Shown here one piece after another: positions 23,401 to 33,116 of a stretch of 64,000 nucleotides of DNA. The first letter of the stretch is position 1. The number at the start of each line of letters is the position of its first letter. Both the position numbers and the translations under genes were made by a program. Origin of the DNA: Pseudomonas marvdashtae (GTDB taxonomy: Bacteria > Pseudomonadota > Gammaproteobacteria > Pseudomonadales > Pseudomonadaceae); contig NZ_JABWQX020000001.1 of assembly GCF_014268655.2 (NCBI RefSeq), forward strand, positions 2,262,001-2,326,000, written 5' to 3'. The notes under the pieces are model-generated. The model saw only the letters and a list, made by a program, of their open reading frames with translations. It was not told the origin of the DNA and did not search any database.

Positions 23401-24507
23401 TCATTGTCCATTTTGGAGATTTATCGCGGAAAAACGCCGAGCCCAAAGATGCCTTTCACGAAATTGACGAACAGTCGAATAGTCGCTTTGACTGGCGAGC
23501 GCTGCAACGGCGGCTTCCCCCAAAGCGGTAACGTTGTCCACGATCCAGACGCCCGGTTCCCGGTCTCGCAGGGCCATTTCACCGAAGCGGGTGGAGATGA
23601 CGGGCAGGCCGAGGGCGCGGTACTCGTAGTATTTGATCGGATCGACCGAGGCGGTCAGGCGGTTGAGCTTGAACGGGATCAATCCCACCGAAAAGGTTGC
23701 CATGGCTGTAATTGCATCAGCGTAGGAGCACTCCGGGAGCAGCTCGATGTTGGCAGGCAGTACGCAAGGCGCCGGCGTGGCGAGGGGGCCGATCAGTTGG
23801 ATGCGGTTTCCCGGATTGGCCTGCGCCAGGGCGATGACCAGGTCCCAGTCGAACCAGCGACCCAGCGTGCCGACGTAACCGAGTACCTGGTGTTTGGCAC
23901 CCAGGTCCAGGCTTTCGACCGGCGCCAGTTGGTCAATGTCACACGCATTGAGGGCCAGTTTCACGTGTTCGGTCATCCCCATCAGTTTGTCGCGAAGGGG
24001 CGTTGAGGATGCCAGTACTTGGGATGCCCGACGCATGAGCTGAGCCTGGCGACGTTCCATGGACCGGCGTGACAGGCCCTGATAAAAGGCCGGGAAATCA
24101 TCCATGGCATCGTAGAGGGCATGGCTTTGCGGAAACCGCGCCAGCAGTTGCAAGGCCAGTTCGGAAGGTTTTCCCACGCAGATCATGCTGGGCCCTGGCG
24201 CAGAAAATGCCGCGACCGTTTTGAACACGTTGCGCCACAGCCACTTGAGCATCATCGCCGAGCCAGGGATGGGCTCGATGGGTAAGCTTGGAGGTTTGCA
24301 GACCTGCAACCAGGGGGGAATGCTGGCGTTTGGCGGGTCGGCCACAGGCGGCTTGAGCCTGAAGTCGTTCAATGTGGGTAAGCGCGTCGGGTACGGATCG
24401 ATCCACAGTACCGAGGCCCCGGTCTGGTGGTGATACCAGTCGACGAAATGGTGGGGACGCTGGCTGAAGCTCGCCCATGGCACCGGGGACAGATAGATCA
24501 TGGGCAT
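23401..24507 (-). CDS. Glycosyltransferase (GT4/GT-B type) of the polysaccharide locus
   Basis: A 368-residue cytosolic GT-B protein. It begins with a pattern shared by the other large transferases here (PVPWASFSQRPHHFVDW) and ends with the GT4 donor-site block (SVDPIKYYEYRALGLPVISTRFGEMA). The substrate cannot be read. The start used (24507) overlaps wecB by ten bases; an alternative ATG at 24501 makes an exact ATGA overlap and only removes two residues. It is the last gene of the minus-strand operon. Confidence 0.8.
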   Translation of the reverse strand: MPMIYLSPVPWASFSQRPHHFVDWYHHQTGASVLWIDPYPTRLPTLNDFRLKPPVADPPNASIPPWLQVCKPPSLPIEPIPGSAMMLKWLWRNVFKTVAAFSAPGPSMICVGKPSELALQLLARFPQSHALYDAMDDFPAFYQGLSRRSMERRQAQLMRRASQVLASSTPLRDKLMGMTEHVKLALNACDIDQLAPVESLDLGAKHQVLGYVGTLGRWFDWDLVIALAQANPGNRIQLIGPLATPAPCVLPANIELLPECSYADAITAMATFSVGLIPFKLNRLTASVDPIKYYEYRALGLPVISTRFGEMALRDREPGVWIVDNVTALGEAAVAALASQSDYSTVRQFRERHLWARRFSAINLQNGQ

Positions 24508-25607
24508 GCCTGGAAGTACTGCCTGAGAACATCGACGATGCGCGCTGCGGCCTTGCCGTCGCCATAGGGGGAGACCCCGCGTGCCATGGCCTGATAAGCC
24601 TGTGGGTCATCGAGCAGGCGCTGCGCCTGTTCGACGATGTTGTCCCGGTTGGCGCCGACCAGCTTGACCACGCCGAGGTCGACCGCCTCCGGACGTTCGG
24701 TCGCTTCGCGCAGTACCAGCACGGGTTTGCCCAAGGCCGGGGCCTCTTCCTGCACGCCCCCCGAGTCGCTGATGATCAGGTACGAACGCTTCATTGCGGC
24801 GATAAAAGGTGCGTAGTCCAGTGGTGCGCAGAGGATGATGTTCCGGGTCCGGCCGAGCAATCGGTGGGCGATATCCTTGACGTTCGGATTGGGATGGACC
24901 GGATAGAGAATCTGGATGCCCGGGTTCCGCTCGGCCAGGCGCTTGAGAGCCTGGCAGATATTCTGCAACGGTTCACCGAAGTTTTCCCGGCGATGGGAGG
25001 TCACCAGCACCAGGCGTTTGCCGGGGTCCAGTGGGATAGCCAACGCTGAGTCCTGGGCCGCAGTCATCAGCAAGGCATCGATCACGGTATTGCCGGTCAG
25101 GGCGATATCGCTGGCGGCGACACCTTCGCGCAGCAGGTTGTCGACGGCGCGCTGGGTGGGCGCGAAATGCCAGCGGGTCAGCTTGCCGGCTATCACCCGG
25201 TTGGCTTCTTCGGGGAATGGATTGCGCAGGTCCCCGGTACGCAGGCCTGCTTCGACATGGCCAAAGGGAATTTGCAGGTAAAAACACGCCAATGCGGCAC
25301 TCATGACCGTGGTCGTGTCGCCTTGAGCCAGTACGACATCCGGTTGTTCCGATTGGAGCACACCGTCAAGTCCGAGCAGCAGGCGTGAGGTCAGTGCCGC
25401 CAATGACTGGTTCGGGCGCATGGTGTCCAGGTCCAGGTCAGCGGTGATGGCGAATCCCTGCAGTATCTGGTCCAGCAGGCCTCGGTGTTGAGCGGTGGCG
25501 AGCACCCGGCAATCGATATTCTTTTCAGCCTGGAGCGCCTTGATCACCGGGGCCATCTTGATGGCCTCCGGGCGCGTACCGACGATGCAGAGTACCTTTG
25601 GAGTCAT
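24498..25607 (-). CDS. wecB: UDP-N-acetylglucosamine 2-epimerase, non-hydrolysing
   Basis: A 369-residue enzyme converting UDP-GlcNAc to UDP-ManNAc, a precursor for surface glycans. Motifs: GTRPEAIKMAPVIKAL at the start, the HVEAGLRTGD block, PEEANR, TSHRRENFG, and SDSGGVQEEAP near the C-terminus. Start at ATG 25607 makes an ATGA overlap with the GMC gene. No ManNAc dehydrogenase (wecC) is in the window, so ManNAc itself or a partner gene elsewhere must be used. Confidence 0.94.
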   Translation of the reverse strand: MTPKVLCIVGTRPEAIKMAPVIKALQAEKNIDCRVLATAQHRGLLDQILQGFAITADLDLDTMRPNQSLAALTSRLLLGLDGVLQSEQPDVVLAQGDTTTVMSAALACFYLQIPFGHVEAGLRTGDLRNPFPEEANRVIAGKLTRWHFAPTQRAVDNLLREGVAASDIALTGNTVIDALLMTAAQDSALAIPLDPGKRLVLVTSHRRENFGEPLQNICQALKRLAERNPGIQILYPVHPNPNVKDIAHRLLGRTRNIILCAPLDYAPFIAAMKRSYLIISDSGGVQEEAPALGKPVLVLREATERPEAVDLGVVKLVGANRDNIVEQAQRLLDDPQAYQAMARGVSPYGDGKAAARIVDVLRQYFQACP

Positions 25608-27199
25608 GCTTTTCGATTCCCTATCGTTAATGCGAGTGAGCGCGCTATTCGGTCCGCGTTGGCCATGAGGGTCAGCGTGTGGGATTTCTCGGTAAGGCTG
25701 GGCAGGCAGGCTCCGTCGACGATATGCACACCACGAAGACCCGCCACTTCGCCAAGGCAATCGGTTTGCCCGATCCTGGGCGCCGAGTGCATGGGCAGGG
25801 TGCCTGCGTAATGGATATCCGCCCCTGGCCTGCCGACGGTAAAGCTCATGGGCATCAACAGCGCGCCCATTTTCCGATAGATCCGGCGCAGCTTTGCCTC
25901 GGCCATCTTCATGAGCGCGGGGAGCTCGGGATGCACATCGCCGTTGATGCTCAACCAGCCGTCCGGGCGCAAGATCGCGGTGTTGTTCGACAGCTGGCCG
26001 GGAAGGAAGATATTCCCGACCACACAGGCGCTGAGCAGGTTTTTCAGCAATTCGATGCTGTAGCGTTTGCCCAGGGGAATCCGGCTGACAAACTCGCTCA
26101 TTGGCAATCCGGTGGTACTGAACGTCGAACCGAACGCCGTGGCACTGGACGTCAGCGCAAGAGCGAACGACAGCTGGCCCAGGCCAAATGCTGAAACCCG
26201 AGGGGTTCCGAGCATTTTCGGCAACCACAGCAGGAAGGCCGCCGTGGGCGATGACAGCAGCGGTATCGGGGCCAAATGGTTCAGGCGCTTGAGGGCGATC
26301 CGGGTCGAGGCCAGGGTGCCCGCCGCCAGCAACAATCGCGTACCGCCGAAGCGCCGGGCGGAGCGCTGGTCGGTGATTGTCCATGCACCGTCCTGGTTTA
26401 GCAGGTCGTCCACCAGAAAATCCTGCACGTGCTGGAAGCCGGGGTATTGCTTGAGTCTTTGCAACTCTTGCGACGCACTGTACAGGGCCTGGTTGTGGCA
26501 GCCCCACAAGCAGGTCCCGGACAGGTCACAGGCCTTGCGCTCCTCCAGAGGCTGGCTCAAGACGGCGACCCGGGAGCGGCCAAGGCGAAATCCCCGCTCG
26601 GGAAACCAAGGTCGGCGCCGGGAGTAGTCATCGAGCAGGCGTTGGTGCAGGGTGTCCAGCGGCAGGGGCGGTTGCGACCACTGATCGAGGCCGAAGTAGC
26701 CTGAGAGGTCGTCGTCGATCCGGCCACTGATCCCGATCCGGCGAGCCACCGTTTCGTAGGAGGCCTGCATCTCGGAATAATCAATGGGCAGCCCGGCAAA
26801 ATCGCTGGCGCCGAGCGCTGCCACGCCGCAGCCCCAGGCATTGGACAGGCCTCCGGTTGCCAATGAGCCGATGCCGATAAAGTTGTCGGTCGCGATGCGA
26901 TTGCCGGCGCTGAACCCCTCGAAGACGTGGGCGTGGGTCGGCGTCTTCAACTTGGGCGATACCGCGTCCAGTCGGTTCAACGCGTGGAAGTTTTCGCCGA
27001 TCATCCATTTCCATTGATGCTCGTCGTTGGCCCTGGCATCGAGAAAAGAGCGGGTTGGCAGCATCGACGAACCGGCATCGGCCTGGGCATCGACCATGAG
27101 CACTCGCAGGCCAGCCTTGACCAGCGGATAGGCGGCTGACGTCCCGGCCGGGCCGCTGCCGACAATGATCACATCGAATTCAGGCTTCACGGGCTTCAC
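25604..27199 (-). CDS. GMC-type FAD oxidoreductase in the polysaccharide operon
   Basis: About 531 residues. The N-terminus has the FAD-binding Rossmann motif (VIIVGSGPAGTSAAYPLV), and the C-terminus has the GMC closing block (VDGACLPSLTEKSHTLTLMA in part). The catalytic His region resembles GMC enzymes but the usual His/Asn pair is not obvious. Most GMC enzymes oxidise alcohols or sugars. Two GTG starts are possible (27199, 27190), both inside the end of the upstream epimerase gene, so translation is coupled. It probably modifies a sugar or lipid-linked intermediate; the reaction is unknown. Confidence 0.75.
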   Translation of the reverse strand: MKPVKPEFDVIIVGSGPAGTSAAYPLVKAGLRVLMVDAQADAGSSMLPTRSFLDARANDEHQWKWMIGENFHALNRLDAVSPKLKTPTHAHVFEGFSAGNRIATDNFIGIGSLATGGLSNAWGCGVAALGASDFAGLPIDYSEMQASYETVARRIGISGRIDDDLSGYFGLDQWSQPPLPLDTLHQRLLDDYSRRRPWFPERGFRLGRSRVAVLSQPLEERKACDLSGTCLWGCHNQALYSASQELQRLKQYPGFQHVQDFLVDDLLNQDGAWTITDQRSARRFGGTRLLLAAGTLASTRIALKRLNHLAPIPLLSSPTAAFLLWLPKMLGTPRVSAFGLGQLSFALALTSSATAFGSTFSTTGLPMSEFVSRIPLGKRYSIELLKNLLSACVVGNIFLPGQLSNNTAILRPDGWLSINGDVHPELPALMKMAEAKLRRIYRKMGALLMPMSFTVGRPGADIHYAGTLPMHSAPRIGQTDCLGEVAGLRGVHIVDGACLPSLTEKSHTLTLMANADRIARSLALTIGNRKA

Positions 27200-28466
27200 G
27201 TCCAAGCAACAGCCGGCGGGCAAAGGGACGGCACGCCAGCGCCGCAAGCTCCCACGCCAACGCCTTGACCGAGGTAAGTCCCAACGCAACCAGCGTGGCG
27301 ATCAGGCTGCGCCGTTGCAGGGAGCCTAGAAACACTTGGGCGCCCTGGGGGCTGGCTTCGGCGATTGCGAGTGCAACCTGCAGGCGCCAGGCCAGCTCCT
27401 GGCCGTCGGGCTTTTGCAGGACGCCGGGGTTGTCCAGGAGCGCGAGGAGTATCGGCCAGCCCATCAGCACGCGAGAGTGGATGATGTGGCGGGTTTTAGC
27501 CGCACGTTCCAACGCCCTGGCATAGCGCCTGACCAGGCTTTTTTGCGGCGGGTGTTTGAGCAGGTAGTGCAAAAGAACCGTGGCTTCCTGGAGCAGTCCT
27601 CGTCGTTGTCCGTGGCCAGAGCGATGCATGCCGTGGGCAAGGGGGCGCAGTTGGATCTCGAGTGTGTGCAGCGAGCGCTCGCTGTCCATGGGCGGCAAGC
27701 GGATGAGGGACAAAATCCGCTCCAGGCCCAGTTTCGTGCTCAAGGCCTCCCCGAGTAATCGGCGCAACAGCCTGAGCAAGGCCACCGGCACGGGGATGGG
27801 CAGGCGCGGGGCTCGGACCCGGTGCACTGCAATCAACCTCAGGAAGTGGCCGAAGGCAACCGGCTGCACGGCGCCGAGATGGAGGATCTCGGCAGGCACG
27901 TCGTCTCGCTCGACGACGGCCAGTATCGAAGCCGCGAGGTCGTCGACGTGGATAGGTTGCACGCGAGGCGCCGGCAACAGAATCGGAATGAACGGGCTTC
28001 GGCGAACCAGCCCTGACAGCAGGCCAAAGAGCCCACGTTCGGGGCCGCCATACACCTGGCCGGGACGGATCACAGTGCCTCCGGCGGCCAGCACGTGTTG
28101 TTCGATGCGCCATTTTGTCCGGCCATAAACGCTCGATGCGGTGGCTTCGGCGGTTTGACTGGAAATGAAAATGAACCTGGCCGAGCCTTGTTGGGCGCAA
28201 CGGATCAATGCCTGGGCTGCCTCGACTTCTTCGTCTTCGCCAATGTCAGTACTTGTCGATGTATCAGCCGCCAGATGGATCAATGCCTGAACGCCCGCCG
28301 GGCATTTCGGAGCCGGACCCCGCAAATCATAGGCAAGCCAGGCACAGGGCGCGGGGCACGGCTGGCGCGTGGCGCAAATGGCCTCGTGACCGCTTGCCAC
28401 CGCGAGGGCTGACAAGCGCTGTCCGATGTAGCCTGTCGCGCCGGTAATCAGTAGTTTCATCGTCAT
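27180..28466 (-). CDS. NAD-dependent epimerase/dehydratase-like protein with an extra C-terminal helical domain
   Basis: A 428-residue protein. Residues 1 to about 260 are an extended-SDR domain (LLITGATGYIGQRLSAL; active-site Tyr-Lys in VYGRTKW; VYGGPERGLFG). Residues about 280-428 form an added Leu/Arg-rich helical region with no family I recognise. The protein overlaps the GtrA gene by four bases and reaches into the GMC gene downstream. The SDR part probably acts on a nucleotide sugar; the added part may serve partner binding. Confidence 0.75.
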   Translation of the reverse strand: MTMKLLITGATGYIGQRLSALAVASGHEAICATRQPCPAPCAWLAYDLRGPAPKCPAGVQALIHLAADTSTSTDIGEDEEVEAAQALIRCAQQGSARFIFISSQTAEATASSVYGRTKWRIEQHVLAAGGTVIRPGQVYGGPERGLFGLLSGLVRRSPFIPILLPAPRVQPIHVDDLAASILAVVERDDVPAEILHLGAVQPVAFGHFLRLIAVHRVRAPRLPIPVPVALLRLLRRLLGEALSTKLGLERILSLIRLPPMDSERSLHTLEIQLRPLAHGMHRSGHGQRRGLLQEATVLLHYLLKHPPQKSLVRRYARALERAAKTRHIIHSRVLMGWPILLALLDNPGVLQKPDGQELAWRLQVALAIAEASPQGAQVFLGSLQRRSLIATLVALGLTSVKALAWELAALACRPFARRLLLGREAREA

Positions 28467-28870
28467 GCGCCTTCGACGCGGTCGGCGGGAACCGGCGGCT
28501 GCGTATCGGAATGAAACACGAACAATTTGCTGATCCAGTAGGTCAGGGCCACGCAGACCACATCGCAGAAAAATTTAATCGGGACAGGGTTATCGACGAA
28601 ATACAGTCCAAGGCTGAACAGCGCCGAAGCGATCGGGATATTGATGGCGAGTAACGAGAAATAGCGCACCGCTTGCGCCTTGCTGCTGCCGTGGGTCGAC
28701 TGGAAGGTGAAGTGCCGATGCAGGAAGAACGCAAACACCCCGGCGACGCTTTTGGCGGCGATGTTGGCCAGGACGGGTTGGTCCTCGAACAAGGCGATCA
28801 ACAGCAAAAAGGCCCCCATGTCCAGCGCATAGGCTATGAGCTGGACGACGCCGTATCGGATAAAGGTCAA
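28463..28870 (-). CDS. GtrA-family membrane protein
   Basis: A 135-residue protein with four membrane helices and the GtrA pattern (FIRYGVVQLIAYALDMG at the start, FFLHRHFTFQS after helix two, TYWISKLFVF near the end). GtrA proteins are thought to move polyprenyl-phosphate-linked sugars across the inner membrane and usually pair with a GtrB-type GT2, which is present at 29646-30668. It overlaps its neighbours by four bases on both sides. Confidence 0.88.
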   Translation of the reverse strand: MTFIRYGVVQLIAYALDMGAFLLLIALFEDQPVLANIAAKSVAGVFAFFLHRHFTFQSTHGSSKAQAVRYFSLLAINIPIASALFSLGLYFVDNPVPIKFFCDVVCVALTYWISKLFVFHSDTQPPVPADRVEGA

Positions 28871-29658
28871 GAGGTCCTCCTGATGACCACGATGTGATGC
28901 AGCGCCAACACCCGTCTCAACGGATACAGCATTTTTTCGGCGATTTTGAGCACGGGGATCAGCGCGTCAGGCAACAGCTGGCGAAAGTTCAGGCCGCCGG
29001 AAACCAGGTAGCGCGGATAACTGCCGCACACTTCTTGGTGGACGATTTCCAGGCTTGGGTACTTGCGCTCGAATGCTTGCCTGTCGCGCACGAAGACGAT
29101 GTAGCTAAGGGCCTGGTTGGCGCCGTTCATGGGGCCGCTCGACGGTGTTTCCCAAGAGGGGAAGTGCATGTCGAAGCCTTCGGACTTGAACAGGCGTTTA
29201 TAGAGAAAAGCGGCAAAGGGGCCGTGATAAGGCTCGATCAAAATGGCGCCGCCGCCGATCTTGAGCGTTCTTTCCAACTCCGTGAAAAACCGCTCGGGAT
29301 GAGGAAAGTGGTGGAAGCAGTTCTGGCCATAAAAGGCCCTGACCGAATGATCGTCCAGGCTCATCGCCTCGGCATTGAGCGCCATGTCCAGTTGTTCGGT
29401 GGCGACAATGTCGGTGGCCAATACCTCAGGGAACGAATTACGCATGGGCGCAATGCCCGCCCCCAGTTCCACCTCAAGGCCCTCGACCTCGAAGTAGCGG
29501 TCTGCCAGGCGACGAAACGCGTGGTGGAACTCTACGAAGACTTCCTGGAGCATGCGCTTGCGTTCAAGCACTTTGCCGTGAAGTTCGAAGCGTTCGCTGC
29601 CGTCGACATCGAATGCCTTGAGCGACGGGTCCGATAAAAAATCTCTCAGCGTTTTAAT
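28867..29658 (-). CDS. Class I SAM-dependent methyltransferase (probable non-ATG start)
   Basis: A methyltransferase of up to 263 residues with the SAM-binding motif VELGAGIAPMRNSFP and the post-motif block FHHFPHPERFFTELERTLK. The first ordinary start is GTG at 29571, but the 29 codons before it read as a typical N-terminus of this family (TLRDFLSDPSLKAF, DVDGSERFELHGK). No ATG, GTG or TTG occurs in that stretch up to the in-frame stop at 29686. ATT at 29658, seven bases after GGGAAG and overlapping the end of the GT2 gene, is the best candidate. The methyl acceptor is unknown; a sugar or chain end in the polysaccharide is likely. Confidence 0.75.
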   Translation of the reverse strand: MKTLRDFLSDPSLKAFDVDGSERFELHGKVLERKRMLQEVFVEFHHAFRRLADRYFEVEGLEVELGAGIAPMRNSFPEVLATDIVATEQLDMALNAEAMSLDDHSVRAFYGQNCFHHFPHPERFFTELERTLKIGGGAILIEPYHGPFAAFLYKRLFKSEGFDMHFPSWETPSSGPMNGANQALSYIVFVRDRQAFERKYPSLEIVHQEVCGSYPRYLVSGGLNFRQLLPDALIPVLKIAEKMLYPLRRVLALHHIVVIRRTS

Positions 29659-30668
29659 GAGTTTTCTTCCCGCAATGACGTTGCCTTACCACGCCTGGAT
29701 TGTCGTGGCCTGCTGGGTACCGAGGCGATGTCGTAACCGAGGAACGCCATGATCAGTTGCAGCCCCATGAGCATGGGCAGCGCGCTGAGCATCACGGTTC
29801 CGGCTGGCGTGGCGATGCCCTGCTGCGCCGACTCATACCAGTGATAGCTGCCGAAGATGATGCCGAACAACAACATGAGGATCCCGATCGGTAATTCGAT
29901 CGACGCCAGGGACATATCGCGCAAGTAGTAGTTGTACAGCACGCGCTTGGTGAAATTGCGCAGGTGCTTGAACAGGAATTCACCGACGATTTTCGAGATC
30001 TTGAGATGACTGACTTCGTCGCCGTAGCGGGCTTCCATCGGAATATCCACCACCACGGCGCGCACGGTGTTCAGGCGGAACAGGATGTCGGTCTCGAAAA
30101 AATAGCGCTGGCTGACCTTGTCCAGGGGCAGCAGCCTGGCGACGTCACGGTGAATCGCCGTGTAGCCGTTGGTGGGGTCGAACAGATCCCAATAACCCGT
30201 CGAAAGCTTGGCCATCAGCGACAACACGGCGTTGCCGAACAGGCGCAGCCGTGGCATCGATTGGACTTCTTCCAAGTTGAAAAACCGATTGCCCTTGGTG
30301 TAGTCGGCTTCTCCCGCCAGGATCGGCTCGATGAACAGCGGGATCAGGGTCGGATCCATCTGACCGTCCCCATCGATTTTGACGATGATGCTCGCACCGT
30401 CGGCGAGGGCCGCGCGATAGCCGGTCATGACCGCACCGCCCACGCCTTTGTTGACGTCGTGGGGCAGCACCTTGACCCGGTGATCGTTACAGCAGGCCTG
30501 GACGTGCCCGCCCGAACCGTCCGGGCAGGCATCGTCGATGACGTAGATTCGCCACACTTCCGGCCCGATGGCGGCTATGACGCCCGCGATGTGTGCGGTG
30601 ACCCGGTAGCTGGGGATGACGACGGCGACGCGTTGTTCGTCCGTGAAAAGCGCTGTGTTTGAGTTCAT
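29646..30668 (-). CDS. GtrB/DPM1-like polyprenyl-phosphate glycosyltransferase (GT2)
   Basis: A 340-residue enzyme. The GT-A domain (about 10-230) has VAVVIPSYRVTAHIAGVI, the VIDDACPDGSG donor site and the IVKIDGDGQMDP DxD-type block. It is followed by two C-terminal membrane helices (about 258-280 and 292-315). This layout is that of enzymes that load a sugar on a polyprenyl phosphate at the inner membrane. With GtrA (28463-28870) and the GT-C protein (30684-33089) it would form a three-part side-branch glucosylation-type system. Confidence 0.87.
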   Translation of the reverse strand: MNSNTALFTDEQRVAVVIPSYRVTAHIAGVIAAIGPEVWRIYVIDDACPDGSGGHVQACCNDHRVKVLPHDVNKGVGGAVMTGYRAALADGASIIVKIDGDGQMDPTLIPLFIEPILAGEADYTKGNRFFNLEEVQSMPRLRLFGNAVLSLMAKLSTGYWDLFDPTNGYTAIHRDVARLLPLDKVSQRYFFETDILFRLNTVRAVVVDIPMEARYGDEVSHLKISKIVGEFLFKHLRNFTKRVLYNYYLRDMSLASIELPIGILMLLFGIIFGSYHWYESAQQGIATPAGTVMLSALPMLMGLQLIMAFLGYDIASVPSRPRQSRRGKATSLREENSLKR

Positions 30669-30683
30669 CGATATCGCCCGTTA

Positions 30684-33089
30684 TTACCGGAATGAAAGTG
30701 ACCTGAACGCCACCGGAGTGTCGGTATGACCGGACGCATAAATGATCACGGACGTGGCATTGGCAGGGGCAACGACGTTCATCTCATGGGTCTCCCATTG
30801 CCTGGTGCAGTCAAACGTTTCGATGCTGGCAGTAATGAAATCGCCTTGGTCGTCCATCCAGTTGGCTTGGACTCTGCCGGCAGTAGGTGTCGCTGCGCAG
30901 CGAGCGGAAACGCTGTTGATATAGCTAAGCCCCGGTGTGACTTCGACCCGTTGTGTGGCCGGTGTCTTGACGTTGACGGTGAGAATCTTGCGCGACGCGT
31001 CATAGGATGAGGAGGACGTCAGGCTCCAGCCCTCGAGGCTGGATAATTCCGGGTTGAGCAGGAGCTCGTAACGTGTGACATCGAGTTTGCGCAGGTCCAG
31101 GTCGTCCAATCTGGCATACGACGTGGACACAGCGAGCAGCCGCTCGAGTGGCGCCTGGGGAAGGGATTTGAGGTCGATCAGCAGCCAGTTCACCTGGTGC
31201 TGGCGCAGGCGCTGGGTCAGCGCCGCGGGTGTGCGCGCGCCATCGAACTCGTTTTTCCATTTCAGGTTGTACCACGATGCGTAAAGGGCATCGCCGCGCA
31301 AACCCGCCATCAACGGCGGTGCAAAGACCGCCACGGGCTGATAGCCACTGTTCAAGGTGTTGACCGTGTCGACCATTTTTCGGATGGGCAGGCGTTCCAG
31401 CAGATAGGCCTCCCGGCCTGCCTGGCTCAACAGTGCCGAAGGGTTGATGTCGCCATAGTAAGTCGCGGCCTGAATGAAACGGGTATTGGTCAGGATCAAC
31501 AAGGTCCCGGCGACGATGGCGAGGTTGCGCGGGAAGATCCTGGCATCGGAAAAGGGCAGGGCCAGGATCACTGAAAAGAGCGCGAAGGAGGGAAAGACAT
31601 AACGCAGATACGCCGTTGAGTGAAACGTCACGAACATCGCGCCGACGCCGACCAGGAGAATGCCCAAGGCTTTTTTATTGCCGCTCAACAGCACGGCGAC
31701 GGCAGCCGTGGGCAGCAACAGCCACTGAAAGCCGGCCGCGCCGACTCGCCCCTCAATGAACTGGGACGACTTGAAGACCATTCGATAAAGGGTGTCCCAG
31801 GTCATCCCTGTACCGAACGCGGCCGGCGGTTCGAAATTGATGTTCGGCCAGAGCGGCGAGTGGAAAATGGCATTGAAAAACGGGAACACCGGGTTTCCGG
31901 TCAAGTACCCGGCAGAAACGTACGGGGTGGCACCGGCCAATAGCAGGCCGGCGCTGCCGAGCAGAAGCGTCTTGCCGAGCCCCTGGATCGCCCAGGCTCT
32001 GTACTGCAACAGGAGAATCGCCAGCAGGACCGGCAGGACGCTCAGGGTCACGGCTTTGGTCGCCATGGCGAAGCCGAGCAGGACGCCGGCCAGGAGCAGT
32101 TGCGACAGGCGCTCACTGGGATCCGGCGTGAAGCTTGAAACCTTGAGGATCGCCAGGGTCCCGGCCAGCATGAAGGCGGTCCACGCCGACTCTACGTGCA
32201 GGCTGCTGCTTTCGGCGAAGGCGAGGGGGGTCGATAGGAAAATCAGGCTTGCCCAGCGGGCACTTGTCGCAGAGCCCCCGGCCCAAAGGGTCACGTTGCG
32301 GATCTGCCACGCCAGCAGCAAGGTGAAGGCGCTATTGCCCAGGCGCGCTGCCGTTTCGCCGGCCAGCATATAGACGATGCTGTAGATCCAGTCGGCCAGC
32401 ATGGGCATGACCGCCCACACATAGGTGCTTGCATCGAACGACCACTGGTGCCGCTGGGCCAGGTGTGAGGGGACGAAGAGATGCATGGCCAGCGCGTCAT
32501 GCCCAACCTCCGGCATGAAGGCTACCAGCACGTAAAGGCAGGCGAAGCCGCAGACCATGACGTCGAGCCCGGTCTGCAAGGGTGTTTGCGCTGAGCGGGT
32601 GGCCTGGATGTGCCTCAGCAGCTCACGACCTATCGCGCTGACGTGTGTGTGCCCCAACAAAAGCGGCAAGGACAGCAGCGTGCCATACAGCCAGGGGTAG
32701 TTGATCGGCAGGTACGCAGCCAGGCCTGTCAGCGTACCGAACGTACCGGCGCCCACCAGTAGATGGACGCTCCAGTCGGCCGAGGCTTGTTGCCTGAGCA
32801 TCCACCGGCCGAGTACGGTGGCAGACAGTGCGAACACGGCGACGACAATCACAGGCCATGTTTGCCCGCAGGCGATGGACATGCACGCCAGCAACCCCAG
32901 GCAAAGAATGACCGGTGGCTTGCGCGTGAGAACGGTGAGGGCGGCCAGGCCCGCCAATGACAGCAATATCGTCCGGGTGCTGCTGTTCATGGGCGCCAGT
33001 TCAAGCGTCGAAAAACCGTACGCGCCGACCACGGCACTCGCCAGTAACACCAACAACACCACTGCGTATTTCAGGCCGAATCTGGGCAA
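30684..33089 (-). CDS. Large multi-spanning GT-C-type glycosyltransferase candidate
   Basis: An 801-residue protein with about twelve or more membrane helices over the first 520 residues and a soluble C-terminal part. The last 120 residues look like a beta-sandwich (LSSLEGWSLTSSSSYDASRK, VTPGLSYINSVSARC). An acidic pair in the first periplasmic loop is not clear to me. Such proteins use polyprenyl-phosphate sugars made by a GtrB-type enzyme, which is the next gene. The start is TTG at 33089; the ATG that overlaps the upstream stop opens only an eight-codon frame. Confidence 0.7.
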   Translation of the reverse strand: MPRFGLKYAVVLLVLLASAVVGAYGFSTLELAPMNSSTRTILLSLAGLAALTVLTRKPPVILCLGLLACMSIACGQTWPVIVVAVFALSATVLGRWMLRQQASADWSVHLLVGAGTFGTLTGLAAYLPINYPWLYGTLLSLPLLLGHTHVSAIGRELLRHIQATRSAQTPLQTGLDVMVCGFACLYVLVAFMPEVGHDALAMHLFVPSHLAQRHQWSFDASTYVWAVMPMLADWIYSIVYMLAGETAARLGNSAFTLLLAWQIRNVTLWAGGSATSARWASLIFLSTPLAFAESSSLHVESAWTAFMLAGTLAILKVSSFTPDPSERLSQLLLAGVLLGFAMATKAVTLSVLPVLLAILLLQYRAWAIQGLGKTLLLGSAGLLLAGATPYVSAGYLTGNPVFPFFNAIFHSPLWPNINFEPPAAFGTGMTWDTLYRMVFKSSQFIEGRVGAAGFQWLLLPTAAVAVLLSGNKKALGILLVGVGAMFVTFHSTAYLRYVFPSFALFSVILALPFSDARIFPRNLAIVAGTLLILTNTRFIQAATYYGDINPSALLSQAGREAYLLERLPIRKMVDTVNTLNSGYQPVAVFAPPLMAGLRGDALYASWYNLKWKNEFDGARTPAALTQRLRQHQVNWLLIDLKSLPQAPLERLLAVSTSYARLDDLDLRKLDVTRYELLLNPELSSLEGWSLTSSSSYDASRKILTVNVKTPATQRVEVTPGLSYINSVSARCAATPTAGRVQANWMDDQGDFITASIETFDCTRQWETHEMNVVAPANATSVIIYASGHTDTPVAFRSLSFR

Positions 33090-33116
33090 AATATCATCTC
33101 GGTTGCAAAAGGGTGC

